From NCBI GenBank assembly GCA_026988155.1, contig JALSLW010000090.1, forward strand, positions 1-35,509: a stretch of DNA of 35,509 bases, given 5' to 3'. Made by a program: the position numbers and the translations under genes. Source of the stretch: Methylomonas sp. (GTDB lineage Bacteria > Pseudomonadota > Gammaproteobacteria > Methylococcales > Methylomonadaceae). The notes below the pieces were generated by a model. The model was given only the letters and a program-made list of their open reading frames with translations. It was not told the DNA's origin and searched no databases. This document shows, in pieces, positions 25,367-33,983 of this stretch (the first letter of the stretch is position 1; every line of letters begins with the position of its first letter).

Positions 25367-25774
25367 TTAGTTAAACTCATCATATCTTACTTTAATTTTT
25401 TTGAAAGTATCATAAGATTTAGCCATTAGTTCCTCAACTTCAGCTTTATCTTTACCTCTTTTATAGGCTAAACGTGCTTTACCAAGACGACCTAATGCTT
25501 TTTCACGAAGCATGTATGTTGTTGTACTTTCAATCGTTTTAGCTCTTTGCTTAACTTTCTTAAAAAGCGCCATCATCTCTTTTTTCTCTAATTCACCAGC
25601 TTGTACCGCTTTAAGTGCTTCTCCAGCCAATTCGATAGTCTCATCAATTGCAACAACCGTTGCTTCAGGTGATGCATTTTCAATTTTACCTTGTGGTTTT
25701 GCCATAGCAGAAGGAGCCGCAGCAAGCATTGCAACGCTTACAAATAAAGCCAATGTTAGTTTTTTCAATAGCAT
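25367..25774 (-). CDS. Small exported helical protein
   Basis: 135 residues from the ATG at 25774. A clear Sec signal peptide covers about 1-25 (K-K-L-T-L-A-L-F-V-S-V-A-M-L-A-A-A-P-S-A-M-A, cleavage after A-M-A). The mature part is small, charged, Lys/Glu/Ala-rich and strongly helical (T-I-E-L-A-G-E-A-L-K-A-V-Q-A-G-E-L, ending Y-D-T-F-K-K-I-K-V-R-Y-D-E), without Cys. GAGG lies about nine bases before the ATG. The frame is open 25 codons further upstream, but that would destroy the signal peptide. It resembles small periplasmic helical-bundle proteins; no function can be assigned. Confidence 0.85.
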   Translation of the reverse strand: MLLKKLTLALFVSVAMLAAAPSAMAKPQGKIENASPEATVVAIDETIELAGEALKAVQAGELEKKEMMALFKKVKQRAKTIESTTTYMLREKALGRLGKARLAYKRGKDKAEVEELMAKSYDTFKKIKVRYDEFN

Positions 25775-25854
25775 TAATATTACCTCGTATAAATAAATTA
25801 TTATTACCATGCATATTCTAAAGCGTACGCATGAACAGAATATTAACACAAAGG

Positions 25855-25895
25855 ATAAAAAATAATTAAATTTAAACCCCTTGCTAAAACAAGGT
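25855..25895 (-). terminator. Possible terminator after the SoxYZ-like gene
   Basis: On the minus strand CCTTG and CAAGG pair around a 6-nt loop (25879-25894), followed by GGTTTAAATTTAATTATTTTTT. The stem is short and the T-run distant, so it is weak. Confidence 0.35.
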
Positions 25896-25897
25896 TA

Positions 25898-26728
25898 TTA
25901 TGGGCTAACCTGATAACTGGCCGAATAGTTTTTCCCTTTAGTACAGACAGTCCGACTTATTGGAGACTCACAAGAAATATCACTAAACTCTACCTTTAAC
26001 TCGCCTTTCTTAGTAGGTACAAAATAAAATCTAAAATTCGGATCTGCACTAATGGCAATATCAATTTTTGCTGTCAATACAGGCTTATTATTAAAGGTAA
26101 CTTTTAACTGATTAACAAAATTCGACCTTTTAACAAATCGGGTGACCTGGTCCATTTGCATACCCGTAATATTTGGATGGCTAATTAAAAGCTGAGTCAA
26201 TATCGGTTCCCCTGCCCGACGTTCTTTATGCAGTCTGAACTTTACTTTTCCCAGCCGCTTCATAGCCGCATCTAAATCCGCTCCAATAGGAGCCGAACAG
26301 CCGCCACTGGCTTTAACAAACTTCTTCGACATGTAAAGCTTCCCGTCATTCATTTCTGCAATAGCTCTAATATAACTATAGGAATTGACGCGAACCCTCA
26401 TAGCTAAATCAGCCTTTCCTGTCTCGGGTGTAAATTCAAACTCACCAACCAGCGGAAATGGGTTTTTATCGACAAATACAGTGATTTTCTTTATATATTT
26501 ATCTTTTGTCTGTTTTATCTTGCTAATGATTTTCACGGGTACCAAAGCAGGGTCTTCCGCTCTATAGGGTGCATCTATTTCAATAATATCCTTGGACTCC
26601 TGAATTGTTTCGCCAGAAAAATACTGATTTTTAAGTACATTATTCCACTGTTCTTCATCTTTAGCCGCTGTTGCCAATATTGGCATAATTAACAGAATTA
26701 ATAGCCCAATTTTGATTATTTTATTCAT
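25898..26728 (-). CDS. Quinoprotein dehydrogenase-associated SoxYZ-like carrier protein
   Basis: 276 residues: signal peptide (about 1-22, I-G-L-L-I-L-L-I-M-P-I-L-A-T-A-A), a SoxY-like domain with its carrier Cys in A-S-G-G-C-S-A-P (Cys144), and a C-terminal SoxZ-like domain (from about 180, L-L-I-S-H-P-N-I-T-G-M). In thiosulfate oxidation SoxYZ holds sulfur intermediates on a Cys arm; this fused family occurs instead beside PQQ-dependent dehydrogenases in methylotrophs and others, where a relay role has been proposed but not proven. Two further Cys (in S-C-E-S-P and V-C-T-K-G) lie near the end. It overlaps the upstream metallohydrolase gene by 8 bp. No soxA, soxB or soxX is nearby. Confidence 0.9.
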   Translation of the reverse strand: MNKIIKIGLLILLIMPILATAAKDEEQWNNVLKNQYFSGETIQESKDIIEIDAPYRAEDPALVPVKIISKIKQTKDKYIKKITVFVDKNPFPLVGEFEFTPETGKADLAMRVRVNSYSYIRAIAEMNDGKLYMSKKFVKASGGCSAPIGADLDAAMKRLGKVKFRLHKERRAGEPILTQLLISHPNITGMQMDQVTRFVKRSNFVNQLKVTFNNKPVLTAKIDIAISADPNFRFYFVPTKKGELKVEFSDISCESPISRTVCTKGKNYSASYQVSP

Positions 26729-27641
26729 TTTCTTCTTCCCATTCTAATTCAGCAAATGCTGTGGTCACGTTTCTTTTATGAAACTGGTCAAAAAGTTTCC
26801 AATTATCTTTTTCTGAGTAGCCTACTTTTGCAATGGCCTCTTCAATAAACTTGCCTTCTGCAATCATTGAACGAATTTCAGTTAATAGAATCTGTAAGTA
26901 ATTTTTTTCTGGCAGCATGCTTTTTGGCCAATCAGTAACAGCCGGACCATGACCGGGGATAACCATTTTATACTGATGCTTTTCCATTCGATTAAGTTCA
27001 CTGAGCCAGCCCTTTAGACTGCCATCAATAACTGGGATATGTTCAATAAATAACAAATCAGACATCCAGAAGGTATCCGTATTCTGATCAAAAACTGTCA
27101 GATCATTATCCGTATGCGCCGTTGGGTGAGCAGTCAATCTTAATTTTCTTCCGCCTAGCTCAATAAATAAATGCTTTTTGACAGCCTTATCTGGCGGAAT
27201 AATATGTTTATCCTCCAGCTTAAGATCTAATTGGTCATTGGCCTTTTCTATATAATAGCGCCCCCTAGTCGCCATTGCTCTGGATAGGTTTTTATGCCCA
27301 ACAAATTGAACCCCAGGCAGTTTAAACGCAATATTGCCATAAATATGGTCAGGATGAACATGGGTATTGATAACATAACAGACCGGCTTATCCGTTGTCC
27401 TGTCAACCGCTTTTTTCAAAGCATAGCCTTGTTCTGGACTGCCCCCTGTATCAATCACTGCAACGCAGGAGTCTCCCACTATAAAGCCAATATTTGCTAT
27501 TGCACCATGGTTGGTTTTATTTGGAAATTCATGCTTGCCAAAATGCACATAAATCCCTGGCCTCACCTCGGTAACAGAGAGTGCTGGTACAGCCATAGCA
27601 CACTGCGCTGCAAATAAACTTAATAGCAATAATATCTTCAT
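26721..27641 (-). CDS. Quinoprotein relay system zinc metallohydrolase (MBL fold)
   Basis: 306 residues from the ATG at 27641. A signal peptide (I-L-L-L-L-S-L-F-A-A-Q-C-A-M-A) is followed by a metallo-beta-lactamase fold: G-A-I-A-N-I-G-F-I-V-G near the start, the metal motif T-H-V-H-P-D-H (His94, His96, Asp98, His99), A-H-P-T-A-H-T, M-S-D-L-L-F-I-E-H, and I-P-G-H-G-P. This matches the exported metallohydrolases found with SoxYZ-like carriers and PQQ dehydrogenases. The substrate is unknown. Its ribosome site AGGAGGT overlaps the stop codon of the LysR gene, so the three genes LysR-hydrolase-SoxYZ are one operon. Confidence 0.9.
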   Translation of the reverse strand: MKILLLLSLFAAQCAMAVPALSVTEVRPGIYVHFGKHEFPNKTNHGAIANIGFIVGDSCVAVIDTGGSPEQGYALKKAVDRTTDKPVCYVINTHVHPDHIYGNIAFKLPGVQFVGHKNLSRAMATRGRYYIEKANDQLDLKLEDKHIIPPDKAVKKHLFIELGGRKLRLTAHPTAHTDNDLTVFDQNTDTFWMSDLLFIEHIPVIDGSLKGWLSELNRMEKHQYKMVIPGHGPAVTDWPKSMLPEKNYLQILLTEIRSMIAEGKFIEEAIAKVGYSEKDNWKLFDQFHKRNVTTAFAELEWEEENE

Positions 27642-27649
27642 AATACCTC

Positions 27650-28534
27650 CTAAGCCTGACATAGCTGTATAAATTCCTTAGCCACTCTGGAACGAATAGC
27701 CTGTTTAGGTGCAATAATATTTAAATGCCAAATCAGCCCATCTTCAGAATTAATGCTTCTGGCAACTAGCCCCTCTCTTTCATTCCGCAATGCCTGAGAG
27801 GATGAAAAGCCGATTCCCAGCCCGGCTCTTACCGCTTCTTTAACAGCAGATACCCCAGTTACTTCTATCGATACAGGAGCAATAATACCAGCTTCCAGCA
27901 ATTCTATTTCAACTGCTTTTCTGGCACCTGAGCCAGGTTCACGCCATATTACCTGATGTTTTGTAAAGACATCTAACGGGACTGTTACAGGGTATCGCTC
28001 GGCAAGCTTATGTCCTGCCGGCAAAATTAAAACAATTTCATCATTTTGCCATGGGATAACTTCATAGTTGCTCGGCAAGTCATTGACATCAACAAGCCCT
28101 TCTACAAAACCTAAATCGAAATCCGATATTTTTTCAATAATTTCATCCGTATCCCCTGTTTCCATCGAAACTTGCACGCCTGGGTTATTTGTCTGCAGCT
28201 TAACCACAAGGTGAGGCAGATAGTAGCTGCCAACCGTCATAGTGGAAACAATTCGCAGTCTCCCAGCATTCACCTGCTTTAAACTCTGTACATACTTAGC
28301 AGCTGAATTTAATTCTTTTTCCACTCGCAGTGCGAATTGCAGCAATCCCTCCCCTGCCGCTGTCAATTCAATCTGATGAGCTTTTCTAAGATAAAGCGGC
28401 TCACCGACAAAATCCTGCAGCAATTTTAACTGACCTGAAACAGCCGGCTGCCCTAAATGCAAAAACTCTGCCGTTTTGGTAATGCTCTTTAAACGGGCAA
28501 CAACTGTGAAAGTGAGCAAGTGGTTAGGGTTCAA
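27650..28534 (-). CDS. LysR-family transcriptional regulator
   Basis: About 294 residues. The N-terminal winged helix reads H-L-L-T-F-T-V-V-A-R-L-K-S-I-T-K-T-A-E-F and G-Q-P-A-V-S-G-Q-L-K-L-L-Q, followed by the LysR linker helix and a substrate-binding domain. The frame opens with a TTG at 28561, but I choose the TTG at 28534 (L-N-P-N-H-L-L-T-F), five bases after AGGAG, which gives the usual short N-terminus; no ATG is available. It is divergent from the formate dehydrogenase operon and co-transcribed with the metallohydrolase and SoxYZ genes. LysR proteins often control a divergent neighbour, so formate dehydrogenase is the likely target; the inducer is unknown. Confidence 0.9.
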   Translation of the reverse strand: MNPNHLLTFTVVARLKSITKTAEFLHLGQPAVSGQLKLLQDFVGEPLYLRKAHQIELTAAGEGLLQFALRVEKELNSAAKYVQSLKQVNAGRLRIVSTMTVGSYYLPHLVVKLQTNNPGVQVSMETGDTDEIIEKISDFDLGFVEGLVDVNDLPSNYEVIPWQNDEIVLILPAGHKLAERYPVTVPLDVFTKHQVIWREPGSGARKAVEIELLEAGIIAPVSIEVTGVSAVKEAVRAGLGIGFSSSQALRNEREGLVARSINSEDGLIWHLNIIAPKQAIRSRVAKEFIQLCQA

Positions 28535-28611
28535 AATGGCTCCTGAATATTTAATTGCCAAAAGAAAAACGGTGCATCATATCAATAATAGAATGTATTA
28601 AAATTTTTACA

Positions 28612-28626
28612 ATCATTTTAAATGAT
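28612..28626. promoter_or_regulatory. LysR-type operator candidate
   Basis: ATCATTTTAAATGAT is a perfect 7-bp inverted repeat around one T and contains the T-N11-A pattern typical of LysR binding sites. It lies about 80 bp upstream of the LysR start and about 140 bp upstream of the formate dehydrogenase start. Related half sites lie at about 28575-28581 and 28640-28645. Confidence 0.6.
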
Positions 28627-28767
28627 ATTACCATACACAAATGATGACTTGATAACAGCACCTTAATTACGGTAAAGTTCAACTAATTTGTACTTCAGCC
28701 TAGAAACCCAGTTGAGCGCGGAATGATAAAGCCCTACTGATTTTTCCAGGCTCAATCACTTGAGGAA

Positions 28768-30468
28768 ATGCGTGTGGCAGTAATTAAAATATCACCGGAC
28801 CAGATCAAAAGAAAAAAACGTCGCGGGCCTAAAGGTCATGCGGTTGATCTTGCTGCTTTAGAAGAAATTCAGGCCTTATTAGGTGATGAATCACGGCAAA
28901 GGGATTTATTGATCGAGCATTTACATAAAATACAAGACCAATATCAGCATATTTCTTCCAAATATTTAGTTGCTTTAGCCCATGAGATGAAGCTGTCCCC
29001 CGCTGAAGTGTTTGAAGTCGCCTCTTTTTACCACCATTTTGATGTCGTTAAAGAAGGCCAAACACCCCCGCCGGCATTAACTGTCCGAGTCTGTGAATCA
29101 GTGTCCTGCGAAATGGCCGGAGCACACTCGCTGATTAATGCCTTAGAAAGCGGTTTAGGCGATGATGTCCGCGTGCAAAAAGTGCCCTGTGTCGGTCGCT
29201 GTCAGCATGCACCTATTGCCGTTGTCGGCCAAAACCCCATTCATCAGGCAACAGCCGAATCTGTCACAGCAGCTGTAGACAACAACCAAATCAAGGACAC
29301 CATAACCGACTATATCAGCATGGATGACTATAAAGCAGATGGCGGCTATCAAACGCTGAAAAAAGTCCTCGAAGGCAGCATGAGCACTGAATCCATTATG
29401 AAAAAAATGGAAGATTCTGGCTTACGGGGCTTGGGTGGTGCCGGTTTTCCTGCAGGCAGAAAATGGCGTATTGTTAGCGGTTTTGATGCCCCCAGACTAA
29501 TGGCTGTCAATATTGATGAGGGTGAGCCAGGTACTTTTAAAGACAGACACTACTTAGAAATAGACCCGCACCGTTTTCTTGAAGGCATGATGATTGCTGC
29601 CTTAACCGTTGGCTGTGATGCCATTTATGTGTACCTGCGTGATGAATATGCAGGCTGCCGACAAATTCTGACCAAAGAAATTGCCGATCTGCAAAATAAC
29701 CCGCCTTCTTCCATTTATCAGATGCCACCCATTTATTTGCGCCGCGGTGCTGGCGCCTACATTTGCGGCGAAGAATCTGCCATGGTTGAATCAATTGAAG
29801 GGAAACGGGGCATGCCTCGCCTAAGACCTCCTTTTCTGGCTGAGGTTGGTTTATTTGGACGGCCTACGCTAGAACACAATATGGAATCTGTTTATTGGGT
29901 CAGAGATATTATTGAAAAAGGGCCGGAATGGTTTTCCTCCCATGGCCGTCATGAACGCAAGGGCTTACGTTCTTTCTCCATATCTGGGCGAGTTAATAAA
30001 CCTGGCGTACATTTAGCGCCTGCCGGCATCACCATGCGTGAATTAATTGACGAATATTGCGGTGGCATGCAAGAAGGCCATGAATTCTACGGCTATTTCC
30101 CCGGTGGGGCTTCGGGTGGTATGTTGCCTGAGTCTATGGCCGATATACCGATGGACTTTGATACCTTAAATAAATATGGGTGCTTTATCGGTTCTGCTGC
30201 CGTCATTGTTTTTTCAAACCAGGACAGTGCAAAACAGCTAGCAGTTAATGCCATGAAATTTTTTGAAGAAGAATCCTGCGGACAGTGCACGCCTTGTCGA
30301 GTCGGCACAGCCAAAGCTGCAACTTTGATGGAAGAAAAGCAATGGAATACTGAATTGCTGGAAGAACTTGCTTCTGTAATGGTTGATGCTTCTATCTGCG
30401 GGCTGGGACAGGCGGCTCCAAATCCGATGCGATGCGTTGTTAAATATTTTCCAGACGAATTAAAATAA
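28768..30468 (+). CDS. fdh1B: NAD-dependent formate dehydrogenase beta subunit (NuoE-NuoF fusion)
   Basis: Diaphorase subunit that moves electrons from the formate-oxidising subunit to NAD+. Residues about 25-165 are NuoE-like with a 2Fe-2S site formed by Cys109, Cys114, Cys141 and Cys145. From about 195 it is NuoF-like, with G-L-R-G-L-G-G-A-G-F-P-A-G-R-K-W (FMN/NADH-binding Gly-rich loop), R-G-A-G-A-Y-I-C-G-E-E-S-A, and a 4Fe-4S site C-G-Q-C-T-P-C (Cys504, 507, 510) with Cys544. The 566-residue fusion matches methylotroph FDH1 beta (about 570) rather than the separate FdsG and FdsB subunits. GAGG is close to the ATG. The alpha subunit follows by 11 bp. In methylotrophs this enzyme carries out the last step of C1 oxidation and yields NADH. 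Confidence 0.93.
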   Translation: MRVAVIKISPDQIKRKKRRGPKGHAVDLAALEEIQALLGDESRQRDLLIEHLHKIQDQYQHISSKYLVALAHEMKLSPAEVFEVASFYHHFDVVKEGQTPPPALTVRVCESVSCEMAGAHSLINALESGLGDDVRVQKVPCVGRCQHAPIAVVGQNPIHQATAESVTAAVDNNQIKDTITDYISMDDYKADGGYQTLKKVLEGSMSTESIMKKMEDSGLRGLGGAGFPAGRKWRIVSGFDAPRLMAVNIDEGEPGTFKDRHYLEIDPHRFLEGMMIAALTVGCDAIYVYLRDEYAGCRQILTKEIADLQNNPPSSIYQMPPIYLRRGAGAYICGEESAMVESIEGKRGMPRLRPPFLAEVGLFGRPTLEHNMESVYWVRDIIEKGPEWFSSHGRHERKGLRSFSISGRVNKPGVHLAPAGITMRELIDEYCGGMQEGHEFYGYFPGGASGGMLPESMADIPMDFDTLNKYGCFIGSAAVIVFSNQDSAKQLAVNAMKFFEEESCGQCTPCRVGTAKAATLMEEKQWNTELLEELASVMVDASICGLGQAAPNPMRCVVKYFPDELK

Positions 30469-30479
30469 GGAGATTACTG

Positions 30480-33254
30480 ATGGCTGCAAATCCAGAATTT
30501 ATGAATAAAGCAACAATTGGCTTCACAATGAACGGTGAAGAAGTATCTGCCCTGGAAGGTGAAACGCTGATTCAAACAGCTAAACGCCTGGGCACAGAAA
30601 TACCGCATCTCTGCTATAAAGAGGGATTACGAGCCGATGGCAACTGCCGTGCCTGTGTTGTTGAAATAGAAGGCGAGCGGACACTGGCACCGTCCTGCTG
30701 TCGCTCTGCTACAGCTGGCATGAAAGTTCAAACAGCCAGTGAACGTGCGATTAAGTCACAAAAAATGGTATTGGAACTGTTAAAGTCAGATATGCCAAAA
30801 CAAGGGGAATCGCCTTACACTCCAAATTCTGAACTGGATTTATGGGTTAAAAAGCTCAATGTAGGCGAACCCCGTTTTGAAGCTCGGTCCCAGCCCATCG
30901 CTGATTTATCTCACCCTGCCATTGCCGTCAATATGGATGCCTGCATTCAATGCACCCGCTGTCTGCGAGCCTGCCGTGAAGAACAGATGAATGACGTGAT
31001 TGGCTATGCTAATCGCGGATCACATTCAGAAATCGTGTTTGATATTGCCGACCCTATGGCCGCCAGCAGCTGTGTTGCCTGTGGAGAATGCGTACAGGCC
31101 TGTCCTACCGGGGCATTAATGCCCGCCAATGATGTGGGTCTAGAAATAGCAGACAAAACAGTTGACTCAACCTGCCCATACTGCGGTGTTGGCTGCTTAA
31201 TCAAATACCATGTTAAAGATAACAAAATCTTATACACAGAAGGACGGGATGGCGATACTAACCATTTTCGTTTATGTGTAAAAGGTCGCTATGGTTTTAA
31301 CTATATCCATAACCCATTGCGTTTAACTAAGCCTTTAATCAGACGCAAAGGCGTTGCCAAAACCACTGAGCTATTAGACCCTAATGATTTAGATAAGGTT
31401 TTTCGGGAAGCTACATGGGAAGAAGCATTAGACTTTGCAGCAGGCGGTCTTAAAAAAATCCGTGACACTCAGGGTAAAAAGGCACTGGCCGGCTTAGGTT
31501 CTGCTAAAGGCAGCAATGAGGAAGCCTATTTATTCCAAAAACTGGTTCGTACAGGCTTTGGCTCTAACAATGTCGATCATTGTACTCGCCTTTGTCATGC
31601 TTCATCCGTTGTCGCCTTGCTTGAATGCCTAGGTTCTGGCGCGGTATCCAACCCAGTCTCAGATGTCAGTGAAGCGGAAGTCCTTATCATCATCGGTTCT
31701 AATCCAACAGTAAATCATCCTGTTGGTGCAACATTTATGAAAAATGCCGCTGCAAATGGCACCAAAATTATTTTGATGGATCCAAATATTACATCAATTG
31801 CAAAATATGCAAGCCATGTACTGCAGTTTCGCCCAGACACCGATGTTGCCATGCTAAATGGCATAATGTACGTGATTCTTGATGAAGGTTTGCAAAACGA
31901 TGTATACATCAAGAAAAATACCGAAGATTTTGAACAGATGCGGGCACATTTAAAAAATTATAGCCCAGAAAAAGTGGCACCTATCTGCGGTATTGATGCC
32001 AATACTCTACGCGAAGTTGCCCGTCTTTATGCAACATCCAAAAGCTCAATGATTTTATGGGGCATGGGCATTTCTCAGCACATTCACGGTACCGATAACG
32101 CACGCTGCTTAATTGCTCTGGCATTGATGACAGGCCAGATTGGCAAGCCAGGCTCAGGTTTGCACCCATTGCGCGGACAAAATAATGTGCAGGGTGCTTC
32201 AGATGTTGGCTTAATCCCAATGGTTTTCCCGGATTACCAGCCTGTTACCGATCCAGAAAATCAAGCCAAATTTGAAAAGCTATGGGGTGTAGATCTTGAC
32301 CCTGTACCTGGCTTAACTACGGTAGAAATGATTCATGCCATTTTAGATAAAGAAGTGTTCGGCATGTTTGTTCAAGGTGAAAACCCTGCTATGTCAGACC
32401 CTAACCAAAACCATGTCCGTGAAGCATTTTCTTCACTGGAGCATCTTGTAGTGCAAGATATTTTTCTTACCGAAACAGCAGGGTTTGCTGATGTTATTCT
32501 GCCTGCCTCTGCATTCTACGAAAAAAATGGCACCTTCTCCAATACAGACAGACGTGTGCAAATGGGCCGACAGGCTGTAACACCTCCAGGTGATGCTAAA
32601 CAGGATTTATGGATATTGCAAGAAATCGCCAACCGCCTTGATTGTGGCTGGACTTATAATGGCCCTGAAGATGTATTCAACGAAATGCGCCAAGCTATGG
32701 GCAGCATTGCAGGTATGACATGGGACAGAATAGAAAAAGAAGATTCGCTAACCTATCCATTAGAGAATATTGATGATCCAGGCCAGCCTATTATTTTTAC
32801 AGATGGTTTTCCTACTGATTCCGGTCGTGGCCGTTTTGTACCGGCTGAATACATCCATGCTGATGAAATGCCAGATTCTGAATATCCTTTGATTTTTATA
32901 ACAGGGCGTCAATTAGAACATTGGCATACTGGCAGCATGACACGTCATTCACCAACACTTGATGCAATTGAGCCAGACCCAATCGTAGCCATTCACCCTG
33001 AGGATATAAAGTCACTGGGCATTGAAGCGGGCGAATTAATCACTATAGAATCACGGCGCGGTAAAGTCGTCGCTTATGCCCGTGCTGATATAGGCATCCA
33101 AAAAGGCAGCATGTTTATGGCCTTCTGTTACAACGAAGCCAGTGCAAATTTGATTACTAATGAAGCATTAGACCCTTCAGCCAAGATTCCAGAGTTTAAA
33201 TTTTGCGCGGTTAAAGCAAGTGCTGGCGGTGAAATAGGGGTTAGGATTAATTAA
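30480..33254 (+). CDS. fdh1A: NAD-dependent formate dehydrogenase alpha subunit (Mo/W bis-MGD)
   Basis: Oxidises formate to CO2. Domains in order: a 2Fe-2S ferredoxin domain (Cys45, 56, 59, 73); two 4Fe-4S sites (Cys155, 158, 161, 165 and Cys198, 201, 204, 208); a 4Fe-4S site at the start of the molybdopterin part (Cys232, 235, 239, 266); then the bis-MGD-binding region. The metal ligand is Cys372, followed by His373 in H-C-T-R-L-C-H-A-S-S; a Cys rather than Sec ligand fits oxygen-tolerant NAD-linked enzymes. 924 residues is slightly shorter than FDH1 alpha of Methylorubrum (about 990). GGAG precedes the ATG by about eight bases. Mo versus W cannot be decided from sequence. fdhD and mobA nearby supply sulfur and MGD; no small gamma/delta subunit genes follow. 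Confidence 0.95.
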   Translation: MAANPEFMNKATIGFTMNGEEVSALEGETLIQTAKRLGTEIPHLCYKEGLRADGNCRACVVEIEGERTLAPSCCRSATAGMKVQTASERAIKSQKMVLELLKSDMPKQGESPYTPNSELDLWVKKLNVGEPRFEARSQPIADLSHPAIAVNMDACIQCTRCLRACREEQMNDVIGYANRGSHSEIVFDIADPMAASSCVACGECVQACPTGALMPANDVGLEIADKTVDSTCPYCGVGCLIKYHVKDNKILYTEGRDGDTNHFRLCVKGRYGFNYIHNPLRLTKPLIRRKGVAKTTELLDPNDLDKVFREATWEEALDFAAGGLKKIRDTQGKKALAGLGSAKGSNEEAYLFQKLVRTGFGSNNVDHCTRLCHASSVVALLECLGSGAVSNPVSDVSEAEVLIIIGSNPTVNHPVGATFMKNAAANGTKIILMDPNITSIAKYASHVLQFRPDTDVAMLNGIMYVILDEGLQNDVYIKKNTEDFEQMRAHLKNYSPEKVAPICGIDANTLREVARLYATSKSSMILWGMGISQHIHGTDNARCLIALALMTGQIGKPGSGLHPLRGQNNVQGASDVGLIPMVFPDYQPVTDPENQAKFEKLWGVDLDPVPGLTTVEMIHAILDKEVFGMFVQGENPAMSDPNQNHVREAFSSLEHLVVQDIFLTETAGFADVILPASAFYEKNGTFSNTDRRVQMGRQAVTPPGDAKQDLWILQEIANRLDCGWTYNGPEDVFNEMRQAMGSIAGMTWDRIEKEDSLTYPLENIDDPGQPIIFTDGFPTDSGRGRFVPAEYIHADEMPDSEYPLIFITGRQLEHWHTGSMTRHSPTLDAIEPDPIVAIHPEDIKSLGIEAGELITIESRRGKVVAYARADIGIQKGSMFMAFCYNEASANLITNEALDPSAKIPEFKFCAVKASAGGEIGVRIN

Positions 33255-33320
33255 GTACAGGTTTTATTTTTTCTCATTCTCCTTGCCTTGTATGAGAACA
33301 GATAGCAGCCCCACCATTTT

Positions 33321-33358
33321 CTTGTTCCCATCTTTCTTGATGGGAACAAGTCTCTCTT
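33321..33358 (+). terminator. Terminator of the formate dehydrogenase operon
   Basis: A perfect 12-bp stem CTTGTTCCCATC/GATGGGAACAAG around a 6-nt loop (33321-33350), followed by TCTCTCTTTTCT. It lies 67 bp after the alpha-subunit stop. Confidence 0.85.
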
Positions 33359-33365
33359 TTCTGTG

Positions 33366-33524
33366 TTAGCCTGCAACAGCATTTATTAGCTGTCGCGCTT
33401 GAACGACGAAAGACCTTTTAGGCAGACCCTGCAAAATAATATCCAGCTAAAGTTTTACCCAAGGCGATTTCATCGAAGCAAATAAATAAAGATTAGCCAA
33501 AGGCAGAAATTCAATGCAAGCCAT
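33366..33524 (-). pseudogene. Decayed minus-strand ORF with an in-frame TAG
   Basis: Starting at an ATG at 33524 the frame reads M-A-C-I-E-F-L-P-L-A-N-L-Y-L-F and S-M-K-S-P-W-V-K-L to TAG (33449-33447), then without a frame change L-D-I-I-L-Q-G-L-P-K-R-S-F and V-V-Q-A-R-Q-L-I-N-A-V-A-G to TAA at 33366. Both halves look protein-like. It is most simply a relic with a nonsense mutation; family not recognised. No ribosome site is visible. Confidence 0.35.
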
Positions 33525-33737
33525 TGGTTTTACGGCACTTTAAAAGACATACTCCCTATCTTATTTGGCTGGTTTTTATGGGATCTATATGTAATCAATA
33601 ACTTATAATAAAAACTGCGAGCAACTTATTTTTCAGGATGAAGGATTGAGCAAAGGTAAGAATACCGTCTTCAAGCGCTTCACCTACCACTCCCCAGTCA
33701 ACACTGTTCTTCTATTTCGCTCCATCCTCTTCTCAAC

Positions 33738-33866
33738 TCAGCTTCCATTTACTGTCGGGGAATTGAGACACCCATCTGCTGAACAAGTAAATATTCGCTG
33801 TTTCCTATGAAAACCCATCAAGATAAAAGTAGTATAAACTTCTAGCCAATCTTTAGTTTTATCCAT
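33738..33866 (-). CDS. Short ORF (42 codons), possibly the 5' remnant of a broken gene
   Basis: ATG at 33866 with AGGA seven bases upstream; TGA at 33738. The product begins M-D-K-T-K-D-W-L-E-V-Y-T-T-F-I-L and has two Cys (F-T-C-S-A-D-G-C-L). Downstream, other frames of the same strand read E-A-E-L-R-R-G-W-S-E-I-E-E-Q and G-E-A-L-E-D-G-I-L-T-F-A-Q-S-F, so the whole 33366-33866 stretch may be a fragmented gene of which this is the start. Not recognised. Confidence 0.3.
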   Translation of the reverse strand: MDKTKDWLEVYTTFILMGFHRKQRIFTCSADGCLNSPTVNGS

Positions 33867-33983
33867 ATTTAATCCTATAAAGTCAATGCATTATAAAAAT
33901 ATTAATGAGAGCAATTGATTCGTAGCCACTATTTTTCTGCCTGGTATATAAATTGCTTTAAATAAAAACACAATCAACTCACT

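Noticed and set aside
25898-26728. Thiosulfate-oxidising Sox system
   Set aside because: Only a fused SoxYZ-like carrier is present, with an MBL hydrolase and no soxA, soxB or soxX; the fused form belongs to the quinoprotein-associated family.
33447-33449. In-frame TAG read as pyrrolysine
   Set aside because: No pyrrolysine genes or methylamine methyltransferase are present; a simple nonsense mutation in a relic is far more likely.
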